A stretch of 64,000 nucleotides of DNA from Marinagarivorans cellulosilyticus (GCF_021655555.1 NZ_AP023086.1:310001-374000); one strand, 5' to 3'. Shown: positions 1 to 10,100, counted from the first letter of the stretch. Made by a program: numbers and translations. The notes: a model not told the origin generated them from the letters alone.

Positions 1-29
1 TATTTTTAATCGATGGAATGTAATCGTAC

Positions 30-551
30 ATGCCGAAACTTCTCTCATATTGCCATTTAACTGCCCTTTTTCTCTTTTTTCTAAACGCTTGCTCGGATCA
101 AAACGCAGAGAATCGCTACCAAAGCGAAGGATTTAGCGTTGTACCGGCTGAGAGTTGGATGTTTTCAAAAGACACGAACGACTCTTTATTTGGTGAACGG
201 GAAATCATTTTTCGCTTGGGCGATATTTCTTTTGTGGCTTTTTATGTTCAAAGTAAACCGTCTAGTTTCGAGGACTTTATTGATTTCTATTTGAAAAAAA
301 CGCAGCCCAATATTTTGAATACAGACACACAAATAAACAGACTAAATAAGAAAGTTGCTGGTTACGATGTCATTATCACGAACATCACATCTCAATTTGC
401 TGGTGTGCCTGAAATCACGACACTTTATTCGGTGAAAATTCCAAGTAATACGAAAGACATTTATTTTATGTCGCTTATTACCGCCGAAGATAAAGTGGCT
501 ATAGAAGAGGAATTGGAACCAGTATTAAAATCATTACAGCTAGATTTGTAA
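30..551 (+). CDS. Putative lipoprotein, DcrB/DUF1795-like
   Basis: The 173-residue product begins with a short hydrophobic signal peptide ending in a lipobox (LNAC, Cys21), so it is probably lipidated and held at the periplasmic face of a membrane. The remaining ~150 residues read as a small alpha/beta domain (GFSVVPAESW, then FVAFYVQ, then a C-terminal helix EELEPVLKSLQ). This resembles the DcrB/PsbP-like (DUF1795) fold seen in Eag chaperones and DcrB lipoproteins. That family link is by pattern only. The gene lies 9 bp upstream of the next gene and is probably co-transcribed with it. The true start is likely the ATG used here, as the signal peptide follows directly. Upstream context is outside the window. 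Confidence 0.6.
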   Translation: MPKLLSYCHLTALFLFFLNACSDQNAENRYQSEGFSVVPAESWMFSKDTNDSLFGEREIIFRLGDISFVAFYVQSKPSSFEDFIDFYLKKTQPNILNTDTQINRLNKKVAGYDVIITNITSQFAGVPEITTLYSVKIPSNTKDIYFMSLITAEDKVAIEEELEPVLKSLQLDL

Positions 552-560
552 GGAAGCATT

Positions 561-1649
561 ATGAGTGGTTATAACGGAAAATTAATTAGTGAGCTGGGTG
601 TAGAAAAATATCTAAAGGGTAAGCGAGCCAGCCAATATTCAAATATTGATTTTTTTGATAGGGGGACAAGTCTTCACAAAAAGTGGCAGGAGTGTAGCTT
701 TGGCTGTCACGGCCCCTCTTACCGAACGTTTCGGCCCTCGGCTACTTGGAATCAAACACTTTTACTTATCGACAAAATAAGCCCGTCAGTTGCAGGGGTC
801 GCCGACGGTATTCAACATCAAGCAGTTGAGAAGCCTAAGAGCATTGCCGCAGGCGTGGAAAGAACGGCAGAGGGTTTACACTTAATGGGTGCAGATCGGT
901 TTTCTGATGTGGGCGGTGAAAACTTAGCCATACTGGAATTAATCGAAACAACCTATAAAAACATTGTCGAATTTGATATTAGTGTTTTAGATAACCCCCT
1001 AATGCAGGCAGCTACGACAATTATAAATGACTATATTTCGGTTATTCCTGAATGGGTACTGGAACAGGCTTTAGAGTCAGGTGCGTTTATATTTAACAAT
1101 ATTGATAAAACCACATTACTCAGGGCTGGAACGAAAGGTGTATTTGATCGCATTCCGTCCGAAGATCTTGATAGAGCTGTTGCTGCGCTCAAAGACAAAG
1201 GGAAAAGGATCGCTGGAAAGCAAATGGGTAAAAAGCTCGCTATTGCTATATCTGCTGCAATCGCCACTCAGATTTCCAAAAAAATCATGTCCGACCCTGC
1301 CATGACATTTAGCCTAAAGCGTCGACTAGTACACCTGAAGAAAGCCGCAAAATCCACAGGGGGAGGGCTAGGTAAAGCCCTCGTAATCCTATTAAAGGCA
1401 CAGGGTCTTATTGGAACGGCAGCCAAGTCAAGTCGAACCTTAAACGAAAAATGCCCGACCACATGGAAAAAATTGCGTTATAAATTACACGGTGCAGACA
1501 TGGTGTACTTTTTAATTGAAGGTATGGTTAGCGAATATGTGGATCGATTGAGCCTTTTGGAAAAACAGCCTCAGGAGTTCTTACGCGTTATGGAAGCATT
1601 GATACGAGACAGACTCACTAAGAAGATTTTTTATCCAGGGGCTTATTAG
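561..1649 (+). CDS. Unrecognised 362-aa helical protein
   Basis: I do not recognise this protein. It starts at an ATG behind a clear AAGGA ribosome site and is 9 bp from the lipoprotein gene. The sequence has no signal peptide. An N-terminal ~60 residues contains Cys-rich CSFGCHGP. The middle and C-terminal parts are helical and basic, with an Ala/Ile-rich segment (MGKKLAIAISAAIATQ) around residue 220 that could be amphipathic or membrane-seeking, and a Gly-rich KSTGGGLGKALVILLKAQG near residue 270. A lipoprotein of DcrB type followed by a protein with possible membrane-inserting helices would fit an effector/immunity or effector/chaperone pair, but nothing in the sequence proves that. Confidence 0.5.
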   Translation: MSGYNGKLISELGVEKYLKGKRASQYSNIDFFDRGTSLHKKWQECSFGCHGPSYRTFRPSATWNQTLLLIDKISPSVAGVADGIQHQAVEKPKSIAAGVERTAEGLHLMGADRFSDVGGENLAILELIETTYKNIVEFDISVLDNPLMQAATTIINDYISVIPEWVLEQALESGAFIFNNIDKTTLLRAGTKGVFDRIPSEDLDRAVAALKDKGKRIAGKQMGKKLAIAISAAIATQISKKIMSDPAMTFSLKRRLVHLKKAAKSTGGGLGKALVILLKAQGLIGTAAKSSRTLNEKCPTTWKKLRYKLHGADMVYFLIEGMVSEYVDRLSLLEKQPQEFLRVMEALIRDRLTKKIFYPGAY

Positions 1650-1854
1650 CTAAGGCTTTATCAAGATTAGTATGGACAGTCACTCGTTTAAAACAAACCC
1701 TACGGCCCAGCCAGGATGGTAAATACCAGCAGGCTGGAAAGACCCAAACTCAATTTAGAGCCACAACAGTAACTAACTCGCCCGCCGGTGCCCTTGGCGC
1801 CGCCTTTTCGCGGTATTATCCATGGCTTGGTCACACTACTTAAGCGAGAAATCC

Positions 1855-2229
1855 ATGGTTAAACTCTTTTTACTCTTTGCGGCTATTAATGGTGCGCTGG
1901 CGGTTACTTTGGGCGCCTTTGGCGCGCATGCTTTAAAACAAAGCCTTAGTGCCACCGCGCTGCAAATATGGCATACGGCGGTGCAATACCATTTTGTGCA
2001 TGTATTGGCTTTATTGGCGCTGGCGATACTGCTGAAGGGCATGGGTGTAAATACCGCAGGCAAGGTGGCGGGCGTTGCTTTTATGGTGGGTATTGTTTTG
2101 TTTAGCGGTAGTTTGTATTGGCTGGCATTGGGCGGGCCGCGTTGGCTTGGCCCCATTACGCCACTGGGTGGTTTGGCCTTTATTGCCGGTTGGTTGGCGC
2201 TGGCCGTTTGTATTTGGCGCACAGCCTAG
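1855..2229 (+). CDS. DUF423 family inner-membrane protein (YgdD-like)
   Basis: This is a small four-helix membrane protein of the DUF423 family. Visible hallmarks are the N-terminal LFAAINGALAVTLGAFGAHAL, then a W-HTAVQYHFVHVLALL segment and a closing Gly-rich helix (ITPLGGLAFIAGWLAL). The length of 124 residues is usual for the family. The reading frame extends upstream to an ATG at 1822, but the ATG at 1855 is preferred because the family begins right at the first membrane helix and a weak purine-rich stretch (GCGAGAA) precedes it. The function of the family is not established. It stands alone, with about 200 bp upstream holding no other gene. Confidence 0.8.
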   Translation: MVKLFLLFAAINGALAVTLGAFGAHALKQSLSATALQIWHTAVQYHFVHVLALLALAILLKGMGVNTAGKVAGVAFMVGIVLFSGSLYWLALGGPRWLGPITPLGGLAFIAGWLALAVCIWRTA

Positions 2230-2324
2230 TCGATGAATAGGGGCTAGTACTTTACGGTGCTAGACCCAACTTCTCGTTTGCGCGATGATGGCGCTTCCTT
2301 CGGACTGTAAACGCGTTCATCACT

Positions 2325-5300
2325 ATGCCTTCTAACTCGCAGCAATCACTTCGTCACTTTGCCGGTGCTATTCCGTTTTTTATTGCGGCCTTCCTGAATG
2401 CCTTTGTGGATTTGGGCCACAAAATCGTTATTCAAAATACCGTATACAAGCTTTACGACGGTGCCGAACAAGTCATTTTAACGGCAATCGTCAACGGCTT
2501 GATTTTGCTGCCTTTCCTATTGTTATTAAGCCCAGCAGGCTTTTTATCCGATAAGTTCTACAAAAGCCGCGTCATGCAAATGAGCGCCTGGGCGGCGGTG
2601 GTATTAACGCTGTGCATTACCGCCTGTTACTACTTAGGTATGTTTGAGCTGGCCTTTGCCATGACGTTTTTACTGGCGGCGCAATCGGCTATTTATTCCC
2701 CCGCAAAGTACGGCTACATCAAAGAGCTATTTGGTAAGGCGCGTTTGAGCGAAGCCAACGGCGCGATATCGGCACTTTCCATTGTGGCGATTTTGGCCGG
2801 TAGCTTCGCGTATACCATTGTCTTTGAGCTACTGTACCCAGAAAACCCCGTTAATGAAGCAGACATTCTTCGTGCCATTGCGCCTGTAGGTTGGCTGCTG
2901 GTAATTAACAGCGTTATCGAGCTGGTGATGATGTACCGTTTGCCGGCTGTGGGTACGCCTAGCCCACAAGCGCATTTCGATAAAAAAGCATTTTTTAGCG
3001 GCCGGCTATTCTGGCAAGACTTAAAACCTCTAGGCCATAGCCGCGCAATTGGTTTGAGCGTTATTGGGCTAGCTATGTTTTGGTCCATAGGGCAGGTATT
3101 GCTGGCGGCTTTCCCATCGTTTTTAAAAGCCACCACGGGCGAGTTGAATACCTTGGTTGTGCAGGCCGTATTGGCGTGTACGGGTATTGGTATTGCCATT
3201 GGTTCTGTAACGGCTGGCAAAATATCGCGTAATTATATAGAGCTTGGTTTATTACCTGTTGGGGCGTTAGGCATTTTGAGCGGCCTTATTGTGCTAACGC
3301 ACTTAAATAGCATGTGGGCGTTTGCCGGGTGCTTTTTATGGATTGGTATTAGCGGTGGTTTGTTTATTGTGCCGCTTAATGCGTTGATTCAATTTAACGC
3401 AAAAGGTGATGCATTAGGCCGTACCTTGGCGGCTAATAATTGGGTGCAAAACCTCGCGATGTTAAGCTTTTTGGCCTTAACCGTTGTATTTGCCTTAATG
3501 GGGCTTAGTAGCAAAACCTTATTGCAGTTAATGGTGTTAGTGGCACTGGTTGGCAGTATTTATACCCTTAAACAATTACCGCAAGCCTTTGTGCGCTTTG
3601 CATTAGCCAGTGTAATTTCGCGCCGTTACAAGGTGCATGTGCAAGGGTTGGAGCATATGCCCTCGGCGGGCGGCGTGTTGTTGTTGGGTAACCATATTAG
3701 CTGGATCGATTGGGCTATTTTGCAATTGGCCAGCCCACGGCCTGTGCGTTTTGTAATGTTAAAAAGTATTTACCAGCGTTGGTACCTTAAGCGCTTTTTA
3801 GATTTAATGGGCTGTATTCCTATAGCGCAGGGCAGCAGTGCGCAAAGCTCTATCGAAAAGGTTGCCGAGTATTTAAACCAAGGCGAAGTGGTATGTTTAT
3901 TCCCTGAGGGTACTATTAGCCGCACTGGCCACTTAGCCGAATTTAGAAAAGGCTTTGAACGCGCCGCTGCGTTGTGCGAAGACGCTGTTGTGATTGTCCC
4001 GTTTTATTTGCGGGGTTTATGGGGCAGCCAGTTTTCGCGCGCGAGCGAGCATTTTAAACAATCGCAAAAACGCGGTTTAAACCGTAATTTAATATGTGCC
4101 TTTGGCGAGCCTTTACCTAAAACTACGACAGCTGATATTTTAAAGCGGCGCGTGTACGATTTATCGCTAGTGACGTGGCAAGCCTTTATTGATCAAAAAC
4201 CTGCGCTGGGCGAAAGTTGGATTAATCGCGCTAAACAAGTCGGGCGCCAACCTTTATTGATTTACCCCGATGGCGGCCATTTAACGGGCTACCAAGCACT
4301 GAGCTTATCGTTAATTTGGGCGCGCCGCCTGCGTTTACATAAAACGCAGACCATTGGCGTAATGATGGCGCCTACGGTAGATGCGGCCATTTTACATATG
4401 GCGGCGTTTATTGCCGGTAAGCGTATTGCGAATTTAGATGGCGCCTTGCCGCCTGCAATACTGGCCGAGCAGTTAGAAAAAATAGAATGTAACACCGTGT
4501 ATATCGCCAAAGATTTAATGACAGGCCTAAGCAATAGCGTAACAGTTGTAGATATGGACAAGCTCCATGTCACACGGTTTGAACGATGTTTAACGGCTTT
4601 TTATAGCCGCTGGACACCAACTTGGAAATTGCGCTGGTTGTCGCTTAATAAAGTAGCGCCAGAAAATGCAGCGGTGGCTATTTTTACCCAAGAGCACGCC
4701 ATTAATTTAAGCCATAAAAATATTCAAGCAAATATTGCACAACTAGCCGATGTATTAAATGCACAGCCCGATGATATTGCCTTGGCGAATATGCCATTGC
4801 ATCAAGCCTATGGTTTGACTGTAAATTTATTAATGCCGCTGCTACAAGGTATTGCGTGTGTGCCGCAACCGGTGGCTAACCCCGTGGCCGATGCCCGTGC
4901 TATTAGCCAAAATGATGTAACGTTATTATTTGTGAGTGCACAGGTATTGCAGCAGCTAAGCCAACACGATAAAGCCCATGCGCTAATGCTAGGCAGTGTG
5001 CGTGCAGTAGTGTGTAGCCATTTGGGTTTAACCCCCGATGTTTTACAGCAATTTCAGCTTAAATTTAATTTACCGGTGCTTGTCGGTTTTGGTATTACCG
5101 AGGCATCGCCGGTGGTGAGTTGTAATATTCCAGACGCAATGGACACCCATAATTGGAAGGTTCAAGTGGGGACTAAAGCGCAAACATTGGGTATGCCTTT
5201 GCCGGGTACAAGCTTAAAAATTGTTGATGCCAACCAAGCCGAAGTGGCTACAGGTATGCTAGGGCGTTTATGGGTAGCTGGGCCACAGGTTATGCTGGGG

Positions 5301-5468
5301 TACATTGGGGAGGAATCCCCTTGTTATTGTGTAAATAATATTACTTGGTTAGATACAGGGTTAATGGGCAGCTTAGACGACGATGGTTTTTTACGCTTGG
5401 ATGCTGTAAGTAATAACCCTGCTGAACAACAAAATAACGACGAAGACGAAAAGGGGAGTGAATCATGA
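2325..5468 (+). CDS. LplT - acyltransferase - Aas-like three-domain fusion
   Basis: This is a fusion that handles lysophospholipid uptake and re-acylation at the inner membrane. Residues ~1-410 form an MFS permease of LplT type (lysophospholipid flippase). Residues ~430-620 are a PlsC-type glycerolipid acyltransferase with the HX4D box HISWID (His457, Asp462) and FPEGTISR. Residues ~640-1035 resemble the acyl-ACP synthetase half of Aas, with an A5-like GFGITEASPVV. That last domain looks damaged: the Ser/Thr/Gly-rich ATP loop is replaced by IFTQEHAINLSHKN, the TGD motif reads TGL, and the C-terminal subdomain with the catalytic lysine is absent; the protein simply ends after FLRLDAVSNN. The acyltransferase may therefore depend on acyl groups activated elsewhere. 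It overlaps the next gene by 4 bp (ATGA). Confidence 0.85.
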   Translation: MPSNSQQSLRHFAGAIPFFIAAFLNAFVDLGHKIVIQNTVYKLYDGAEQVILTAIVNGLILLPFLLLLSPAGFLSDKFYKSRVMQMSAWAAVVLTLCITACYYLGMFELAFAMTFLLAAQSAIYSPAKYGYIKELFGKARLSEANGAISALSIVAILAGSFAYTIVFELLYPENPVNEADILRAIAPVGWLLVINSVIELVMMYRLPAVGTPSPQAHFDKKAFFSGRLFWQDLKPLGHSRAIGLSVIGLAMFWSIGQVLLAAFPSFLKATTGELNTLVVQAVLACTGIGIAIGSVTAGKISRNYIELGLLPVGALGILSGLIVLTHLNSMWAFAGCFLWIGISGGLFIVPLNALIQFNAKGDALGRTLAANNWVQNLAMLSFLALTVVFALMGLSSKTLLQLMVLVALVGSIYTLKQLPQAFVRFALASVISRRYKVHVQGLEHMPSAGGVLLLGNHISWIDWAILQLASPRPVRFVMLKSIYQRWYLKRFLDLMGCIPIAQGSSAQSSIEKVAEYLNQGEVVCLFPEGTISRTGHLAEFRKGFERAAALCEDAVVIVPFYLRGLWGSQFSRASEHFKQSQKRGLNRNLICAFGEPLPKTTTADILKRRVYDLSLVTWQAFIDQKPALGESWINRAKQVGRQPLLIYPDGGHLTGYQALSLSLIWARRLRLHKTQTIGVMMAPTVDAAILHMAAFIAGKRIANLDGALPPAILAEQLEKIECNTVYIAKDLMTGLSNSVTVVDMDKLHVTRFERCLTAFYSRWTPTWKLRWLSLNKVAPENAAVAIFTQEHAINLSHKNIQANIAQLADVLNAQPDDIALANMPLHQAYGLTVNLLMPLLQGIACVPQPVANPVADARAISQNDVTLLFVSAQVLQQLSQHDKAHALMLGSVRAVVCSHLGLTPDVLQQFQLKFNLPVLVGFGITEASPVVSCNIPDAMDTHNWKVQVGTKAQTLGMPLPGTSLKIVDANQAEVATGMLGRLWVAGPQVMLGYIGEESPCYCVNNITWLDTGLMGSLDDDGFLRLDAVSNNPAEQQNNDEDEKGSES

Positions 5469-5863
5469 TTGCCACAGACTTACCACTTTTTTGCACGCAG
5501 CCAGCGGCAAGCCTAGCCACGCTGGCAACTGATGACGCCATTTATATTGCCTACGAGCGCGAGCGCGATTTTATGTCTGCGCCTAAAGCCTTTGTGGTGG
5601 TGAAGTTGGCGCACGATACTTTGGTGACGGTGAATGCTTGCCATGCTAACGAGGCGCAGTGGTTGGTGCTAGAGCAAGAACCGCATGGGGTTTACCAGTA
5701 TCAATATGATGATGCGCGCTTTTACGTGTTTTACGGTGCCGAGCAATTGGTTGATGTAAAAACTGAAGAGTTGGTGTTATACCGTGAAATTTACCATTGC
5801 GAGAACCCGCACGAGGCCATGTGTAAATATTTAAATCAAGGTGGCACCGACAACAGTGATTGA
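5465..5863 (+). CDS. Unrecognised 132-aa cytoplasmic protein
   Basis: I do not recognise this product. It is 132 residues, with no signal peptide or membrane segment, and reads as an alpha/beta protein: alternating short strands (FVVVKLAHDTLVTVNACH, RFYVFYGAEQL) and a C-terminal helix (ENPHEAMCKYL). The start ATG overlaps the stop of the fusion gene (ATGA), which argues for translational coupling and a shared job or shared regulation with that lipid-remodelling protein. It might be a small accessory or regulatory protein, but this is only inferred from the arrangement. Confidence 0.6.
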   Translation: MIATDLPLFCTQPAASLATLATDDAIYIAYERERDFMSAPKAFVVVKLAHDTLVTVNACHANEAQWLVLEQEPHGVYQYQYDDARFYVFYGAEQLVDVKTEELVLYREIYHCENPHEAMCKYLNQGGTDNSD

Positions 5864-5908
5864 TGTGTGAGTGTTGGTTAGATTTTGTGTTTATTGTGTG
5901 AGGTAATT

Positions 5909-6898
5909 ATGAAAATAGCATTTTACAGTAGCAAACCTTACGACCATGTATTTTTTGATGCCTTAAATCCTGGCCACGATTTGTTATATCTAAAAGCGGG
6001 CTTAACACCGGAAACAACCGTTTTAGCTGAAGGTTGCGATGCGGTGTGTTGTTTTGTTAACGACATTGTTAATGCAGAAGTACTGCAACGTTTAGCAGAG
6101 CTAAATATTAAGTTGGTTGTAATGCGCTGTGCGGGCTTTAATAATGTGGATGTCGAAGCGGCAGCAGCACGGGGTATTTGCATTGCCCGGGTGCCAGAGT
6201 ATTCCCCTTATGCTGTGGCAGAGCATACGGTAGGTTTGATTATGACTTTAAACCGCCATATACACAGGGCACATAACCGCATTCGTGAAAACGATTATTC
6301 CTTGCACGGTTTAATGGGGTTCGACTTACATGGTAAAACGGTAGGGGTGATTGGTGCGGGAAAAATTGGCTTAGCCTTTATTCGCATAATGCAGGGCTTT
6401 GGTTGCCGCGTAATTATATTCGACCCAGCTAAAGCACCAGTTAATGGCGCCGAGAACGTAACGCTAGAGGAGCTATGGGCGCAAAGCCATGTCGTCTCTT
6501 TACATTGTCCTTTAACACCGCAAACACACCATATTGTAAATGCCGAGTCTCTCTCCAAAATGCCGAAGGGCGCTATGTTGGTTAATACGAGCCGTGGCGG
6601 TTTAATCGATACCCAAGCGGTGATTGATAGCCTAAAAAGGGGGCACTTAGGTTATTTAGGCATTGATGTGTACGAAGAGGAGGCCGAACTGTTCTTCGAG
6701 GATTTATCCGATGCGATTATTCAAGACGATGTCTTCGCCCGTTTAACCACATTCCCCAACGTGATTATTACCGGCCATCAAGCCTTTTTTACCCGCGAAG
6801 CATTGCAAAAAATTGCGACGGTGACTTTTAACAATATCGCGGCTTTTGAAAAAGGTGATTATTCTGTTATCGAAGCCGTCAATAAGTTGAATAACTAA
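5909..6898 (+). CDS. ldhA: D-lactate dehydrogenase (NAD-dependent, fermentative)
   Basis: A D-2-hydroxyacid dehydrogenase that reduces pyruvate to D-lactate with NADH in the cytoplasm. The 329-residue product matches E. coli LdhA closely in length and motifs: ALRCAGFNNVD-type region (VMRCAGFNNVD), Rossmann loop GVIGAGKIG, catalytic Arg in NTSRGGLID, Glu in GIDVYEEEAELFFED and His in ITGHQAFFT. An in-frame ATG lies 24 bp upstream at 5885, but the ATG at 5909 is preferred. It has a GTGAGGT ribosome site six bases ahead and gives the family N-terminus MKIAFYSSKPYD. It is transcribed in the same direction as the lipid fusion gene, 45 bp after the small unknown gene, so it may or may not share its transcript. 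Confidence 0.93.
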   Translation: MKIAFYSSKPYDHVFFDALNPGHDLLYLKAGLTPETTVLAEGCDAVCCFVNDIVNAEVLQRLAELNIKLVVMRCAGFNNVDVEAAAARGICIARVPEYSPYAVAEHTVGLIMTLNRHIHRAHNRIRENDYSLHGLMGFDLHGKTVGVIGAGKIGLAFIRIMQGFGCRVIIFDPAKAPVNGAENVTLEELWAQSHVVSLHCPLTPQTHHIVNAESLSKMPKGAMLVNTSRGGLIDTQAVIDSLKRGHLGYLGIDVYEEEAELFFEDLSDAIIQDDVFARLTTFPNVIITGHQAFFTREALQKIATVTFNNIAAFEKGDYSVIEAVNKLNN

Positions 6899-7139
6899 AG
6901 GCTGAAAAATCATCTTTTCATTTTATAGATTATTTTTTGACGCTAATTATTGGCTTGGTAGGGTGTTTAATTAATTAGCATTAAATATTTTTCTTTATAT
7001 GCTCCAATGGCTGCCATTCGCCATTTTCTATTCAAAAATATTGCTTCTTTGGTTGCAACTCTGAACTAGCCTACATAGGTAGGTGTAAGTTTATTTATGC
7101 GCCAGTCTGTTGTGGCTGGACTTAATCAGGGTTGCTGAA
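6899..7139 (+). promoter_or_regulatory. AT-rich leader of the giant adhesin gene
   Basis: These 241 bp between ldhA and the adhesin carry no gene. They are strongly AT-rich compared with both neighbours. A TTGACG hexamer at 6937-6942 is the best -35-like element, but only a poor -10 (TAGGGT) follows at the right distance, so the promoter cannot be placed with confidence. A promoter for the 22-kb adhesin gene must lie here or the gene must be read through from ldhA. The adhesin ATG at 7140 has only a modest AGGG ribosome site about ten bases upstream. Confidence 0.3.
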
Positions 7140-10100
7140 ATGGCTGATACGAACGATCCCAAGAATAAAAAACAACAGCAGCAAGATGCGCTGGATCAGT
7201 TTATTGCTGAGGAGGACAAGCAAGGGGTAAACCTGGATGCCGAAGAGCGCGAAGCTGCCGATGCCGATGCCAGCGATGAAGGCGCCATTGCCGCCGGTAA
7301 CCTAACCTATGGCGACCGCTTTGAGCGCGAGGCCGAAAGCGAGAGTAAGCGGGGCGGGGCAAGTACTGAAGACTTAGAGCAAACCGAGCGGGTTCGAAAT
7401 AAGCCATCAAAATTTATTGAAGACGTAGAGAGCGACGACAATGCTGCGGCAGGCCGAGCTCAAGATTCAAATGAAACTTTAAGCGCCAGCGACATTCAGC
7501 AGCAAAACCTTCCGCGCGAAGAGGCGAATAGCGAGCCCGAAGTTAACAGTAATAATCGCCGCGCAGCGTCGCCAGCAAATAGTGAGGCGGAGCTCGATAA
7601 TGGGCAGCCGCAAGCTAATCAAGCAACTGCCAACGAGAATATAGAAGAGGGCGAGCCAGAAACGCTCGATGGGGCTGATGACGGTAGCGCGGAAGAAGTA
7701 GCTCAGGATGACGAAAGTGAAGACGTAGCAGAGGGTGATGTAGCAGAAGATGATGTAGCAGAGGATGATGTAGCAGAGGATGAGCCAGAAGATGATCTAG
7801 ATCCTACCGATCCTACCGATCCTACCGATCCTACCGATCCTACCGATCCTACCGATCCTACCGATCCTACCGATCCTACCGATCCTACCGATCCTACCGA
7901 TCCTACCGATCCTACCGATCCTACCGATCCTACCGATCCTACCGATCCTACCGATCCTACCGATCCTACCGATCCTACCGATCCTACCGATCCTACCGAT
8001 CCTACCGATCCTACAGATCCTACAGATCCTACAGATCCTACAGATCCTACAGATCCTACAGATCCTACAGATCCTACAGATCCTACAGATCCTACAGATC
8101 CTACAGATCCTACAGATCCTACAGATCCTACAGATCCTACAGATCCTACAGATCCTACAGATCCTACAGATCCTACAGATCCTACAGATCCTACAGATCC
8201 TACAGATCCTACAGATCCTACAGAAAATCGTCGTCCGCAAGCGAACGACGACAGCGGCGTTGCCACTGAAGACTCAGGCGCCGTCAGCTTTAATGTGCTC
8301 GCGAACGATGCCGATGCGGATGGCGATAGCGTATCGCTGGTTAGTGCAGAGGTTACCGGCGGCGCAGGCAGCGTAAGTATTGCCGATGGCCAAGTGATAT
8401 TTAATCCCGACGAGAGCCACAACTATCTAGGCGAAGGTGAAACCGCCGATGTGACGGTCAGCTATACCGTGGAAGACCCTAGCGGCGAAACCAGTACCGC
8501 TGAGCTGACAATTACCGTCACGGGCACTAACGATACGCCCGAAGTTGTACTGAATAACCCCGTCAATATCGAAGAAGGCAGCGAAGCTGGCGCTATCATC
8601 GGCGATATTGCTGCTATTGACTCTGATTCAAACGATAGTCATAGCTATGAAATCATCGGAGAATCGCCCTTCGAAATTGTCGATGGCCAATTGGTCGTAG
8701 CCGAAGGTGCCGAGATAGACTACGAGGCAGGCTCCACGATTGATGTCGAAATCCAAGTTACTGATAGCAGCGGCGGCAGCTCGACCAAAACCTTCACCAT
8801 TAATGTTGATGATGTGAATGAAGGCCCCGTAGCCCTTGAGGATGCTGGTGAAGCGCTTGAAGGCGCGGGCTCGGTTGTGTTTGATGTGGTCGGCAATGAT
8901 ACCGACCCCGATGGCGACGCTCTCACCTTAACTGAAGCCTCCGTTACCGATGGTGCCGGCAGCGTGAGTATTGTTGATGGCAAAGTCGTCTTTAACCCGG
9001 ATGAATCCCATAACAATCTAGCCGAAGGTGAAACCGCCGAAGTCACCGTCAGCTACACCGTTACCGACGAACATGGCGAAACGAGCACGGCGGATCTCAC
9101 GATTACCGTGACTGGTTCCAACGATGGCCCTGTTGCTGTGGCGGATACGGGCGCGGTGACTGAAGGCGATGGCGCCACTGTATTTGATGTGGTCGCGAAC
9201 GACACCGACGCCGATGGCGATACGCTGACCTTAACCGAAGCTTCCGTTACCGACGGTGCAGGTTCAGTCTCGATTGTCGACGGCAAAGTCGTCTTCAATC
9301 CGGATGAATCTCATAACAACCTCGCTGAAGGCGAAACCGCGGACGTGACCGTCAGCTACACCGTGACTGACGAGCATGGCGAAACCAGTACGGCCGATCT
9401 CACGATTACCGTGACCGGCTCGAATGATGGTCCCGTTGCTGTTGCCGATACAGGGCCCGCACTTGAGGGCGCCGGATCAACGACGTTTGACGTAGTAGCT
9501 AACGATACCGATGCGGATGGCGACACTTTGTCACTCACTAGTGCTGAAGTGACCGACGGCGTCGGTTCAGTCTCAATCGTGGATGGCAAAGTCGTCTTTA
9601 ACCCTGATGAATCCCATAACAACCTCGCTGAAGGCGAAACGGCCGAAGTGACCGTCAGCTACACCGTCACCGACGAACACGGCGAAACCAGCACTGCGGA
9701 TCTCACCATTACCGTGACTGGCTCGAATGATGGTCCTGTTGCTGTGGAGGATACTGGCGCTGTTACAGAAGGCGATGGTGCAACGACCTTTGATGTAGTA
9801 GCCAACGATACCGATGTTGATGGCGATACGTTAAGCCTGACCAGCGCTGAAGTGACTGATGGTGCCGGCAGCGTGAGCATTGTCGATGGTAAAGTCGTTT
9901 TCAATCCCGACGAATCACACAACAACTTGGCCGAAGGTGAAACCGCTGAAGTGACCGTGAGCTATACCGTCACCGATGAGCACGGCGAAACGAGTACGGC
10001 TGACCTGACCATCACGGTAACCGGCTCCAACGATGGTCCCGTAGCCGTGGCCGATACGGGTGAAGTTACTGAAGGCGATGGCGCCACCGTATTTGATGTC

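Noticed and set aside
7110..7139. TTG start for the giant adhesin.
   Set aside because: It adds a short hydrophobic piece without a ribosome site; the ATG at 7140 begins a typical hydrophilic N-terminus.
7797..8422. Minus-strand open frames across the 9-bp repeat (Arg-Ile-Cys and Gly-Ser-Val runs).
   Set aside because: They are mirror readings of the Asp-Pro-Thr repeat, with no ribosome site and no protein-like composition; the plus-strand frame is part of a 22-kb gene.
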